DNA of 64,000 nt. Source: DASXKD01 sp963734725 (GTDB lineage: Bacteria; Actinomycetota; Actinomycetes; Streptosporangiales; Streptosporangiaceae). The notes under the pieces are model-generated. The model was not told where the DNA came from. It made no database searches and saw only the letters and a program-made list of their open reading frames with translations. The position numbers and the translations under genes were made by a program. Shown here piece after piece: positions 7,988-16,418 of the stretch. The DNA lies in contig CAVTIX010000011.1 in NCBI GenBank assembly GCA_963734725.1, positions 1 to 64,000 of the forward strand. The letters are read 5' to 3'. How positions within the stretch are numbered: the first letter of the stretch is position 1; every line of letters starts with the position of its first letter.

Positions 7988-9412
7988 ATGGCGCCTTCAT
8001 CCCGCTCCAGCACCGACACCGGGGGCCGCAAGACGTCCGGGTGGCGGTCCGCATTGACCCTGCAGCGACACAGCAGGTGGGTGATCGCGCTCGCGTTCAG
8101 CGCCGCCGGTGCGCTCGTGGCGATGATGCTGACCGCCGTGGTGAGCGCGCCCCAGGCAAGCGCCCGGCTCGGCGGCAGCGTAGTCGGCCAGAGCCAGGCA
8201 ACCAACGCCAACGCCCGGCTGGTCAGCCAGGGCAAGCAAACCTTCCGCTTCGACACGTTCGGCGACCAGTCGTTCTGGGGCGGCACCCTGCAGCTGAACA
8301 AGACAATCGAGGGTGCGAAGCACGGCGGCATCGGCCCTGGCCTCAGCCCGAAGACCGCGCTCGCGCTGGGACTCAAGGTCGACGTGAACGCGCTGCCCAA
8401 GTCGCTGCAACAGGCCATCCTCGCCGGGAAGGTCAACCTGGACGACCCGGCGGTGACGCTGGCGCTCCTGAAGCTCAACGCGGTGGTCGGCGTCAAGGGC
8501 TTCTTCGACAGCAGCGGCAACCTGAGTTCGGTCGGCATCGAGTGCGCGCTGTGCCATTCGACCGTGGACAACTCGCTGGTTCCGGGCATCGGCCACCGCC
8601 TGGACGGCTGGGCCAACCGCGACCTGAACGTCGGCGCCATCATCGGTTTCGCGCCGAACCTGCAGCCCATCGCGGACCTGCTGCACACCGACGTGGCCAC
8701 CGTGCATAAAGTGCTCAACGCATGGGGGCCGGGCAAGTTCGACGCCGAGCTGCTACTGGACGGCAAGGGATTCCAGCCCAACGGGCGCTCGGCCGCGACG
8801 CTGATCCCGCCGGCGTTCGGCCTGGCGGGTATCAACCTGCACACCTGGACCGGCTGGGGCTCGATCCCGTATTGGAACGCGTTCGTCGCGGTCCTGGAGA
8901 TGCATGGTCACGGCACATTCTTCGACCCACGGCTCGACAACGCCAAGCAGTTCCCCATCGCCGCCGCGAACGGCTTCGGGCACGTCGTGGCCAAGCCTGA
9001 CCTGGTCACGCCCAAGCTGCCGGGGTTGCATGCGTACGAGCTGTCGCTCCGGGCGCCCAAGCCGCCTGCGGGGTCGTTCAACGCCGCGATGGCGGCCGCA
9101 GGCAAGAAGCTGTTCGACGGGGCGGCGCTGTGCTCGACGTGCCACGTGCCGCCGCTCTTCACCGAGCCTGGCTTCAACCTGCATCCGGGAAGCGCGGTAG
9201 GCATCGACAACTTCGAGGCCAACCGCTCGCCGACGCACATGTACCGCACCACCCCGCTGGCCGGGCTGTGGACCCATCAGAAGGGCGGGTTCTACCACGA
9301 CGGCCGGTTCCCGACGCTGCTGGCCGTGGTCAAGCACTACAACAAGGTGTTCAACCTGCGCCTGACCCCGGCCCAGGAGAACGACCTCGTCCAGTACCTG
9401 CTGTCGATATAG
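7988..9412 (+). CDS. Membrane-anchored diheme cytochrome c (MauG/cytochrome c peroxidase-like)
   Basis: 474 residues. An N-terminal hydrophobic segment (about residues 31-52) serves as signal or anchor, placing the rest outside the membrane. Two heme c sites: CALCH at 186-190 and CSTCH at 382-386. The C-terminal part (TPLAGLWTHQKGGFYHDGRF, then VVKHYNKVF) resembles the distal domain of diheme cytochrome c peroxidases. Substrate unknown: electron carrier or peroxidase-like enzyme. It sits between ccmB and ccmC, so it is the obvious client of the surrounding maturation machinery. A TTGACA at 7911-7916 may give it its own promoter, and AAGGAAG precedes the ATG at a slightly long distance. Confidence 0.8.
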   Translation: MAPSSRSSTDTGGRKTSGWRSALTLQRHSRWVIALAFSAAGALVAMMLTAVVSAPQASARLGGSVVGQSQATNANARLVSQGKQTFRFDTFGDQSFWGGTLQLNKTIEGAKHGGIGPGLSPKTALALGLKVDVNALPKSLQQAILAGKVNLDDPAVTLALLKLNAVVGVKGFFDSSGNLSSVGIECALCHSTVDNSLVPGIGHRLDGWANRDLNVGAIIGFAPNLQPIADLLHTDVATVHKVLNAWGPGKFDAELLLDGKGFQPNGRSAATLIPPAFGLAGINLHTWTGWGSIPYWNAFVAVLEMHGHGTFFDPRLDNAKQFPIAAANGFGHVVAKPDLVTPKLPGLHAYELSLRAPKPPAGSFNAAMAAAGKKLFDGAALCSTCHVPPLFTEPGFNLHPGSAVGIDNFEANRSPTHMYRTTPLAGLWTHQKGGFYHDGRFPTLLAVVKHYNKVFNLRLTPAQENDLVQYLLSI

Positions 9413-9436
9413 CGCGGCCGAGATCGGAGAGGTCCC

Positions 9437-10306
9437 ATGAGGCACCTGTACCGTGCGCTCACAGTGCTGGGTAGCTACCGGGCACAGCGGGTGATGGGCA
9501 TCGCGACACTCGCCGGGGTGGCCGCGACGGTGGTGATCGGGCTGTTCGTGGTCCCGCCGGATGCGACCCAGGGTGATGTCCAGCGCCTGATGTACCTGCA
9601 CGTTCCGGTCGCGTGGGTGACGTTCCTGGCGTTTGGCGTGGTGTTCCTCGCCAGCGTCGGCTACCTCAAGACCGGGCGCATGCAGTGGGACCGGGTGGCC
9701 GCCGCGTCGGCGGAGATCGGCGTCCTGTGCTGCGCGCTGACCATCGTGCTCGGCTCGTTGTGGGGTCGCCCGGTGTGGGGCACGTGGTGGACGTGGGACC
9801 CGCGGCTCACTACGACCGCTGTGCTGCTGCTGATCTACGTGGGCTATCTGTCGCTGCGTAAGGTGGCAGACAGCCCCGCCCGGCGGGCCAAGTGGGCGGC
9901 GGTCGTCGGCGTGGTCGGGTTCATCGATGTGCCGATCGTGCATGAGTCCGTCGTGTGGTGGCGGTCGCTGCACCAGCAGGCGACGGTGCTGCGGCTGGGT
10001 GCGCCCACCATCGCCGGCAGCATGCTCGCGACGCTGATGCTTGGGTTCGCGACGTTCTCGCTGGCGTACGGCTATCTGATGGCCGTGCGCTTGCGGGTCG
10101 GGCGCCTGGAGGATCGCAGCGCCGTTCCCGTCTCGTCGCTGCCGGCGCCACGGGCGCGCCGTCCGCGCCCGTCCGGCGTCCCCGCCTCGGCGCCGTCCGG
10201 CGTCCCCCTCCCGGCGTCCGGCGTCCCCGTCCCGGCGCCGTCCGGCATGACCTCTCCGGCGCCGGCCGACATCCCTGCCCCGGTCGCGAGCGACAGCCAT
10301 GAATGA
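9437..10306 (+). CDS. ccmC: Heme handling protein CcmC
   Basis: Loads heme onto CcmE at the outer face of the membrane. About six membrane helices. The heme-handling WWD motif is visible as WGTWWTWDPRLTT near residue 120, with flanking conserved histidines (MYLHVPVAW, and VPIVHESVVWW). The core ends near residue 220. After it comes a Pro/Ser/Val-rich tail of about 65 residues built from SGVP units, encoded by 13-bp repeats and not part of the family. The stop overlaps the start of ccmD by eight bases. Confidence 0.9.
   Translation: MRHLYRALTVLGSYRAQRVMGIATLAGVAATVVIGLFVVPPDATQGDVQRLMYLHVPVAWVTFLAFGVVFLASVGYLKTGRMQWDRVAAASAEIGVLCCALTIVLGSLWGRPVWGTWWTWDPRLTTTAVLLLIYVGYLSLRKVADSPARRAKWAAVVGVVGFIDVPIVHESVVWWRSLHQQATVLRLGAPTIAGSMLATLMLGFATFSLAYGYLMAVRLRVGRLEDRSAVPVSSLPAPRARRPRPSGVPASAPSGVPLPASGVPVPAPSGMTSPAPADIPAPVASDSHE
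10171..10252. repeat. Short repeats encoding the CcmC proline-rich tail
   Basis: GTCCGGCGTCCCC occurs exactly at 10171-10183, 10195-10207 and 10216-10228, with a degenerate fourth copy at 10240-10252. The spacings of 24, 21 and 24 bases are all multiples of three, giving SGVP repeats. Confidence 0.8.
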
Positions 10307-10451
10307 CGTGGGATACGTAGCCGCGGGCTACACGCTCACGCTGGCCACGCTCGCCGCCTACCGGTGGCGCCTCGCTGTCCGGGCGCGCCGGGCCCGGCGC
10401 TATGTCACCGCGGTCACCGGGCGCGCGCGCAGCGGGCGGCGCCGGCCGTGA
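10299..10451 (+). CDS. ccmD: CcmD-like small membrane protein
   Basis: 50 residues: MNDVGYVAAGYTLTLATLAA is one membrane helix, followed by an Arg-rich cytoplasmic tail (RWRLAVRARRARRYVTAVTG). Size, single helix, AAYRWR-type boundary, basic tail and exact position between ccmC and ccmE match CcmD, which stabilises CcmC-CcmE and is often missed by gene finders. It overlaps the ccmC stop, and its own TGA overlaps the GTG of ccmE. Identified from the sequence here by frame and context rather than strong similarity, because CcmD is poorly conserved. Confidence 0.75.
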   Translation: MNDVGYVAAGYTLTLATLAAYRWRLAVRARRARRYVTAVTGRARSGRRRP

Positions 10452-10939
10452 GCCAGGATCTCCTGGAGCTGCCCGGCGCTCCGGCCGATGCCGCTCGCCG
10501 GCGCGGGTGGCGCGGGCCGCGTCTGCGGGTCGCTGCGTGCCTCGCGGTGGTCGTGCTCGCGCTCGCCTGGGTCGCGGTGCGGGGCCTGACCGGCAACTTC
10601 GTCTACTACCTCACCCCGACCGACATCGTCGCGCACCACAAGGCCCAGGTCGGGCAGCGGGTCCGGCTCGGCGGCTACGTCGTGCCGGGCAGCGTCCGCC
10701 ACAGCGGGTCGGTGCTGATGTTCACCGTGACCGACCGCACCGACTCGATGCGGGTCTTCGACACCGGGGCGGTGCCGGAACTGTTCAAGGCAGGCCAGGG
10801 CGTCGTGCTCGAGGGCTTTCTTGGCGCCGATGGCCGATTCCACGCCGACACGACCCTCGTGCAGCACAACGGCAACTACTTCCCGCCGAAACCTGGAGCG
10901 CCGCCACCGCATCGGGCTGACCTGAAGCTCGGGAGCTGA
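10448..10939 (+). CDS. ccmE: Cytochrome c-type biogenesis heme chaperone CcmE
   Basis: Periplasm-facing heme chaperone that carries heme covalently to CcmF. The GTG at 10448 overlaps the ccmD stop (GTGA) and is chosen for that coupling. One N-terminal membrane helix (about residues 23-42) precedes the OB-fold domain (FVYYLTPTDI, then GQRVRLGGYVV). The heme-linking histidine is H140 in HNGNYFPP, the His-type signature HxxNY rather than the Cys-type variant. 163 residues, typical. Its stop overlaps the ccmF start. Confidence 0.9.
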   Translation: MSQDLLELPGAPADAARRRGWRGPRLRVAACLAVVVLALAWVAVRGLTGNFVYYLTPTDIVAHHKAQVGQRVRLGGYVVPGSVRHSGSVLMFTVTDRTDSMRVFDTGAVPELFKAGQGVVLEGFLGADGRFHADTTLVQHNGNYFPPKPGAPPPHRADLKLGS

Positions 10940-12945
10940 TGATGAGCCGGCTCGGGACTTACCTCCTGCTGTTCGGGCTGGCGGTGTCCGGCTACGGCCT
11001 GCTCGCCGCCGCAGTCGGCGCGAAGACCGGCCGCCCTGCGCTCGTCGAAAGCGCGAGACGGTGCGCGTTCGGCCTGTTCGCGGCCATGGCCGCGGCGTGC
11101 GCCACAATGCTGGCTGCGCTGCTGGCGAACGACTTCGCGATCCGTTACGTCGCCGACAACTCCGCGCGGGAGACCCCGACCTTCTTCAAGGCGCTGTCCC
11201 TGTGGGCGGCCGATGACGGTTCGCTGCTGCTCTGGAACCTCATCCTGGCCGGCTACATCGCCGCCGTGGCGCTGCGGTTCCGGAGAGACAAGCCCCCGAC
11301 GTTCCCCTACGCGCTCAGCGTGCTTTTCGGGGTCCAGGCGTTCTACCTGATCCTGATCAACGGCCCGGCTCGGCCCTTCGCCAGCCTGGCGAATCCGCCG
11401 GCGGACGGCCGTGGCCCGGCGCCCTTGCTGCAGAACCATCCCCTGATGGCGGTCCACCCGCCGTTCCTGTACCTCGGGTTCATCGGCTTCACCGTGCCTT
11501 TCGCCTTCGGCGTCGCAGCGCTGCTCGCCGGGCAGGGCTCGGATCAGTGGGTTTCCGTCATCCGCCGGTGGACGCTCGTGGTGTGGTGTTTCCTCACCGT
11601 CGGGCTGGTGCTGGGCGCGCTCTGGTCGTATTCCGTCCTCGGCTGGGGAGGCTATTGGGCCTGGGATCCCGTCGAGAACGTCGCGCTGCTGCCCTGGCTC
11701 ATGTCCACCGCGTTCCTGCACTCGGTCATGCTGCAGGAACGGCGCGGCATGGCCCGGCTGTGGAACATTGCCCTGGTCATCGGCGCGTTCGCGCTGATGA
11801 CGTTCGGCACGTTCCTGACCCGCGGCAACGTGCTGTCGTCTGTGCACGCGTTCACGCAGACCACGGTCGGACCGGCGTACCTTGCTTTCCTAGCGCTGGT
11901 GCTGCTTGCCGGGTTCGGCCTGGTGGCCTGGCGCCTGCCGGAGCTGCGCACCCCAGCGAGCCTGACCTCGGCGGTCTCCCGGGAAGGGGCGTTCGTCGCC
12001 AACAATGTGCTGCTGCTCGCCGCCACCGCGATCATCCTGCTGGGCACGACGTTCCCGCTCATCGTCGAAGCCGTATCGGGCCAGCAGATCACCGTCGGCG
12101 GCCCCTACTTCCGCAGCGCGGTCACCCCGGTCTTCCTGCTGATCCTGCTGCTGGCCGGCACGGCGCCGTTGCTGCCCTGGCGCGCGACCAATAGGTCACG
12201 GGCCCTGCGCCGGCTGCGCGTGCCCGCCATCGCGGCCGCCCTCGTCATGATCGCCACCGCGTGGGCGGGCGTACACCAGGCCGCCGCCGTCGCCGGGTTC
12301 GGGCTGGCCACGCTCGTCTTCGTGACCAGCGGCCAGGAGATCCTCAGCCCCCTGGCGACCGGCCGGCGTGGCATGCGCAGCGGCGCGTTCCGTGCCCTGG
12401 CCAGAGGGCGGCGAAGGCACGCGGGCCTGGTCGTGCACATGGGGCTCGCGCTGGTCGCGACCGGCATCATCGCGTCATCCGGCCTGGCCGAGCAGAGTCA
12501 GGTCACCTTGAAGACCGGCCAGAGCACCGTATTCGCGGGCCAGGTACTGCGCTACCAGGGCCTGCACGCGGACCGGCAGCCGCAGCGCATCGTGTTCACC
12601 ACGACGGTGTCCGTCACGAATCCGGGCGGCGGGCCGGCCGGCGCGCTCGACCCGCGGATGAACCTGTACCCGGCTGCCACCGCGCTGATCGGCTCGCCGT
12701 CGATCCGCCGGGGGATCGTCTGGGATCTCTACGCATCGCTGATCTCGCTGCAGGACAACGGTGGCTCGGCCACCTTTCGCTTCTATCACAACCCCGGCGT
12801 GAACTGGCTGTGGCTCGGCGGGCTGGTGATGGCGCTCGGCGGCGCCGCGGCCGCGTGGCCCGCGCGGCGGCGCCGGTACCCCCGCGATGACCGGGGCGCC
12901 AGCGTGACGCGCAGGCGCACCGCCGTCGAGGCAGGTGCCCGGTGA
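10939..12945 (+). CDS. ccmF: Cytochrome c heme lyase subunit CcmF
   Basis: 668-residue multispanning membrane protein (about 15 helices) that transfers heme from CcmE to apocytochrome. The WWD domain is visible as GWGGYWAWDPVENVALLPW near residue 235. Conserved histidines lie in MAVHPPFLYLGF and the TAFLHSVM region, as expected for heme ligands. The C-terminal half carries the large external loop and a last helix. The ATG at 10939 overlaps the ccmE stop (an alternative ATG is three bases on). Slightly longer than E. coli CcmF. GTGA overlap with ccmG. Confidence 0.92.
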   Translation: MMSRLGTYLLLFGLAVSGYGLLAAAVGAKTGRPALVESARRCAFGLFAAMAAACATMLAALLANDFAIRYVADNSARETPTFFKALSLWAADDGSLLLWNLILAGYIAAVALRFRRDKPPTFPYALSVLFGVQAFYLILINGPARPFASLANPPADGRGPAPLLQNHPLMAVHPPFLYLGFIGFTVPFAFGVAALLAGQGSDQWVSVIRRWTLVVWCFLTVGLVLGALWSYSVLGWGGYWAWDPVENVALLPWLMSTAFLHSVMLQERRGMARLWNIALVIGAFALMTFGTFLTRGNVLSSVHAFTQTTVGPAYLAFLALVLLAGFGLVAWRLPELRTPASLTSAVSREGAFVANNVLLLAATAIILLGTTFPLIVEAVSGQQITVGGPYFRSAVTPVFLLILLLAGTAPLLPWRATNRSRALRRLRVPAIAAALVMIATAWAGVHQAAAVAGFGLATLVFVTSGQEILSPLATGRRGMRSGAFRALARGRRRHAGLVVHMGLALVATGIIASSGLAEQSQVTLKTGQSTVFAGQVLRYQGLHADRQPQRIVFTTTVSVTNPGGGPAGALDPRMNLYPAATALIGSPSIRRGIVWDLYASLISLQDNGGSATFRFYHNPGVNWLWLGGLVMALGGAAAAWPARRRRYPRDDRGASVTRRRTAVEAGAR

Positions 12946-13490
12946 GGTGGATTACCAGCCGCCGGGCGCGGCTGCTGGCCGGCGTCGCCGTAGCCGTTGC
13001 GGTCATCGTCGCGTTGCTGATGACCGGGCTGGGCCGGGATCCATCGGTGTTCGCCTCCCCGCTCGTCGGCCGCATGGCGCCGAACTTCGCCCTGCCCCAG
13101 CTGGACGGGCCGCCGGTGACGCTCGCCAGGCTGCGCGGGCAGATCGTCGTCATCAACTTCTGGGCCTCCTGGTGCACGGAGTGCCAGGACGAGCAGGCGG
13201 CCCTCGACCAGACGTGGCAGCAGTTCCAGGACTCCGGGGTGGTCGTGATCGGCGTCAACTTCCAGGACACGGCCGGCGCCGCCCGGGCCTACGTCCGCAC
13301 CGACGCCGTGACGTACCCGGTTGTCGAGGACGCCGGGTCGAAAACGGCGCTGGCCTATGGCCTGCGCGGGGTGCCGGAGACGTTCGTGGTAAACCGGTCC
13401 GGCCGCATCGTCAAGCATGTCATCGGGCCGGTCGACGCGGCCGGTCTCGCCGCCGAGATCAACTCGGTGCTTGGCACGGGGGCCCGATGA
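12942..13490 (+). CDS. ccmG: Thiol:disulfide interchange protein CcmG (DsbE/TlpA type)
   Basis: Membrane-anchored thioredoxin-fold reductant of the apocytochrome CxxCH cysteines. Signal anchor at about residues 10-30; active site WCTEC with C78 and C81; the cis-Pro loop GVPETFVV is present. 182 residues. The GTG at 12942 overlaps the ccmF TGA and its own TGA overlaps the ccmH ATG, so it is translated as part of the coupled operon. TlpA family members also occur outside Ccm, but this context settles the role. Confidence 0.88.
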   Translation: MRWITSRRARLLAGVAVAVAVIVALLMTGLGRDPSVFASPLVGRMAPNFALPQLDGPPVTLARLRGQIVVINFWASWCTECQDEQAALDQTWQQFQDSGVVVIGVNFQDTAGAARAYVRTDAVTYPVVEDAGSKTALAYGLRGVPETFVVNRSGRIVKHVIGPVDAAGLAAEINSVLGTGAR

Positions 13491-14032
13491 CTGCTGCCGG
13501 GACGTTGCGGCGGGCCCGGGCGGAGCTGCCCGGGCTGTTGGCGCCGATCGCGCTGCTGGCCGGACTCGCCACGCTGGTCATCGTGGCGGCGGGCGGCCAC
13601 CCGCCGGCCAGCCGGTCCCAGCAGGTGCAGCAGATTGCCGCGGGGCTGCACTGCCCGATCTGCAAGGACCTGTCCGTCGCGGACTCGCCTGCTCCGCTCG
13701 CGCAGCAAATGCGCCAGGAGATTGCGCAGAAGGTCCGCGCGGGCGAGTCCGCGGATCAGATCCGCGCGGGTTTCGTCGCGGCGTACGGCGACTCCGTGCT
13801 CATGTCCCCGCCCAGGCAAGGGGTAGCCGCGGTGGTGTACGACGTGCCGGCGCTCGTCCTGGCCGCCTGCTTGATCATCGCGTTCCTGCTGCTGCGCCGC
13901 TGGCTGCGCGCGCCCAGGCCAGAGCCGCCGCAGGCCGGCCCGGCGCAGGCCTGCCCACCGCAGCTGTCCGCGGCGCAGCGGCGCGCCGTGGCCAAGGCCG
14001 TCGCCCGGCTGCGCGAGGAGGAACCGGGATGA
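13487..14032 (+). CDS. ccmH: Cytochrome c maturation protein CcmH
   Basis: Membrane-bound thiol oxidoreductase that handles the apocytochrome heme-binding cysteines and works with CcmG and CcmF. 181 residues: N-terminal helix at about 18-36, then the signature LHCPICKDLSVADS with C56 and C59, the three-helix domain (QIRAGFVAAYGDSVLMSPP) and a second membrane helix near 110-130. The ATG at 13487 is chosen because it overlaps the ccmG stop and begins a family-like sequence; an open frame extends upstream without support. Confidence 0.9.
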   Translation: MTAAGTLRRARAELPGLLAPIALLAGLATLVIVAAGGHPPASRSQQVQQIAAGLHCPICKDLSVADSPAPLAQQMRQEIAQKVRAGESADQIRAGFVAAYGDSVLMSPPRQGVAAVVYDVPALVLAACLIIAFLLLRRWLRAPRPEPPQAGPAQACPPQLSAAQRRAVAKAVARLREEEPG

Positions 14033-15009
14033 CCGTCGTCCTCATCAGCGGCGGGCTGACCTTCCTCGTCGGACTGCTGATCCTGCGACCGTTCTCGGTG
14101 ACGGACGGCCGCCTGCGCGTACGGGCCCACACCCCGGATGACGATCGCCGTGGCGAGCTGCTGCGCCAGCTGCGTGATCTGGACGACGACCTCGCCGCTG
14201 GCAAGCTGACGCAAGACGATCACGCCGGGCTCCGTGACCCCGTCGAACGGGAAGCCGCCGCTGTCTTGGGCCGCGAGGCTCAGCGCCCGGCGGGAGGCAC
14301 CGCAGTGGCCACCGGTGGCCCGCGGCCGGGGTCGTCCGCCTCCGGTCCGCCGCGAGACCGCGGCGCCGGTGCGGGGCCGGGGCGCTGGCGCCGCCGGACC
14401 GTGACGCTGGTAGCGCTGGCCGGGGTTGCGGCGGGCATCGTGGTCCTGCTCGCCGGCGCGGTTTCTTCGCGCCACGCCGGGCAGACGATCACGGGTAACT
14501 CGGTGCCCGGGGCCGCCCCGGTGGCGGCCGGCCCGGGCGGTTCCGCGCCGGCGTCGCAAGCTGGCCGCAAGTCGCCCACACCGCAGCAGCTGGCCGCGGT
14601 CGCCGCGGCCGAGGCTCAGGTGAAACAGCACCCGAAGGATGTCAGCGCGCATCTGACGCTCGCGGAGGCCTACGCCGCCGCCGGCGCCGGCCAGCTGGCC
14701 GCGGTGGAGTACCTGGCCGTTACGCGGCTCGATCCCGCCAACGCCGAGGCGAACACCAGCCTGGCCTTGCTCGCCTTCGAAGTCGGCCGGGCCGCGCAAG
14801 GCAAGGCCATGGTCGACCGGGTGCTCGCCGCCAATCCGGATTATCCGGAAGCGCTGTACGTGCGCGGGCTGATCAACCTGATGGGCCTGCGCCGGCCCAC
14901 GGCGGCCGAGCATGATTTCCACGCCTACCTTGCGGTGGCGCCCTTCGGCTCGCATCGCACCGCCGCGGTGACGCTGCTCGCGCTGGCCCAGAGTCAGGAT
15001 CACCGATGA
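14029..15009 (+). CDS. ccmI: Cytochrome c-type biogenesis protein CcmI (CycH), TPR
   Basis: Apocytochrome chaperone, 326 residues. A short N-terminal helix (VVLISGGLTFLVGLLIL) is followed by a cytoplasmic segment with RRGELLRQLRDLDDDLAAGK, the usual CcmI coiled coil. A second helix lies near residues 125-145, then a TPR region (SAHLTLAEAYAAAG, and EANTSLALLAFEVG) that would bind apocytochrome. ATGA overlaps at both ends, with ccmH and hemA. The short two-helix plus TPR layout matches CcmI more than generic TPR proteins. Confidence 0.85.
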   Translation: MTVVLISGGLTFLVGLLILRPFSVTDGRLRVRAHTPDDDRRGELLRQLRDLDDDLAAGKLTQDDHAGLRDPVEREAAAVLGREAQRPAGGTAVATGGPRPGSSASGPPRDRGAGAGPGRWRRRTVTLVALAGVAAGIVVLLAGAVSSRHAGQTITGNSVPGAAPVAAGPGGSAPASQAGRKSPTPQQLAAVAAAEAQVKQHPKDVSAHLTLAEAYAAAGAGQLAAVEYLAVTRLDPANAEANTSLALLAFEVGRAAQGKAMVDRVLAANPDYPEALYVRGLINLMGLRRPTAAEHDFHAYLAVAPFGSHRTAAVTLLALAQSQDHR

Positions 15010-16418
15010 CCGGGCTCAGCTGCCTGTCGATCACCGCCTGCCAAGCCCCGCTCGACGTGCTCGAACGCCTTTCCTACTCACGCGAGGAACTTGCCGGGCG
15101 CCTGACGTTCTTGCGCAGCAACAGCCAGGCCCGGGCCATCGCGGTGCTGTCAACCTGCCAGCGCACCGAGGTCTATGCGACCTGGCCGGGCGAGCCCGAC
15201 GATCCGGCGCTGCTGGCGGCGCTGGCCCTGGACCGGGGCATCCCCAGCCGGGTGCTGCGCCCGGTGGCGAGGACCTACCGCGGCGACGCGGCGGCCCGCC
15301 ACCTGCTGCGAGTGGCCAGCGGACTGGAGTCCTTCGTGCTCGGAGAAACGGAGATCGCCGGACAGGTGCGGGCGGCCGCCGACCTCAGCCGGGCAGCCGG
15401 CGGCGCCGATGCCGAACTCGAGCGGTTGATGGACGCGGCGATCAGCGCTTCCCGGAAGCGACAGCGGCGAACGTCGATACCGGCGGCGACGCGATCGGTC
15501 GCGGGCGTGGCAGTCAACGCGGTCACCAGGTCCAACGGCGGCACGCTGGCCGGCCAGCGGCTCTTGGTGGTCGGCGCGGGCCAGGTCGCCTCCGTCGTCG
15601 TGGCGCGCGCGGTCGAGCTCGAGGCGGTTGTTACGGTATGTAACCGCACCTCCCGGCGTGCGCACCGCTTCGCCGCCGCCGGCGCCGCCGTGGTCAACCT
15701 CGCCGGCCTCGCGGAGTGCCTGGCGGCAAGCGACATCGCGATCCTGGCTACCACCGCCCCGCACCCGCTCGTCGACGCTCACCTCCTCCAGTCGGCCCGG
15801 GCCGCCGGAGCCGGGCCGCTGACCCTCGTGGACCTGTCGATGCCGCGCAACGTCGATCCGGCCGCACGCGCGCTGCCGTGGGTCCGGCTGATCGACCTGG
15901 CAGACCTCCGAGCCGATGGGACGGCCGATGCCGGCGACCTCGTCCGCGACCTGGCTGCCACCGAGGAGATCATCGAAACCGAACTGCAGCGCTACCTGCG
16001 CTGGCTCGCCAGCCGGTCGGCCGCTGCGGCGCTGCGCCGCATGCGCAGCGGCGCCGAAGACATCGCCAGGGAAGAGCTGGCGCGAAGCGCTGGCGGCCTG
16101 CCGCCCGAGATCCGCTCGTCCATGGAGCGGGTGCTGCTGAAGACCGTGCACCGCCTCGTGCACAAGCCCACGCTCGAACTGCGCGCCGCCGCAGCAGCCG
16201 ACGACCGCGCCGTGGTCAACGTGCTGGCTGGCCTCTTCGACCCGGCGCCGCCCGCGCGCGGGCGAGCCGCTGCCGGGACCGGCCTACTGGCCGGCGAGCC
16301 GGACACAGCAGCCCGGCGGCGCCGTCCGCCGCTCGACGCGCAGCGACTTCAGGCGCGCGCCGTCAAGCAGCCCGGTCACGAAGGCGGCGTTCATCGGGCA
16401 CACAAGCTCACGATGTGA
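15006..16418 (+). CDS. hemA: Glutamyl-tRNA reductase, last gene of the ccm operon
   Basis: First committed enzyme of C5 tetrapyrrole synthesis: reduces Glu-tRNA(Glu) to glutamate-1-semialdehyde with NADPH. The catalytic cysteine is C51 in STCQRTE; most family members have STCNRTE, so the Asn to Gln change is notable. GETEIAGQV and SLESFVLGE-type motifs (GLESFVLGETEI), a Rossmann segment LLVVGAGQVASVV, and a C-terminal dimerisation helix region are present. The last 40-50 residues after about 16285 are low-complexity and lie antisense to the neighbouring regulator. ATGA overlap with ccmI ties heme supply to cytochrome maturation. Whether a second hemA exists cannot be seen here. Confidence 0.88.
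   Translation: MTGLSCLSITACQAPLDVLERLSYSREELAGRLTFLRSNSQARAIAVLSTCQRTEVYATWPGEPDDPALLAALALDRGIPSRVLRPVARTYRGDAAARHLLRVASGLESFVLGETEIAGQVRAAADLSRAAGGADAELERLMDAAISASRKRQRRTSIPAATRSVAGVAVNAVTRSNGGTLAGQRLLVVGAGQVASVVVARAVELEAVVTVCNRTSRRAHRFAAAGAAVVNLAGLAECLAASDIAILATTAPHPLVDAHLLQSARAAGAGPLTLVDLSMPRNVDPAARALPWVRLIDLADLRADGTADAGDLVRDLAATEEIIETELQRYLRWLASRSAAAALRRMRSGAEDIAREELARSAGGLPPEIRSSMERVLLKTVHRLVHKPTLELRAAAAADDRAVVNVLAGLFDPAPPARGRAAAGTGLLAGEPDTAARRRRPPLDAQRLQARAVKQPGHEGGVHRAHKLTM

Noticed and set aside
8753..10300. 515-codon minus-strand frame opposite the cytochrome and ccmC
   Set aside because: Arg/His/Gln-rich composition typical of antisense frames; plus-strand genes are certain.
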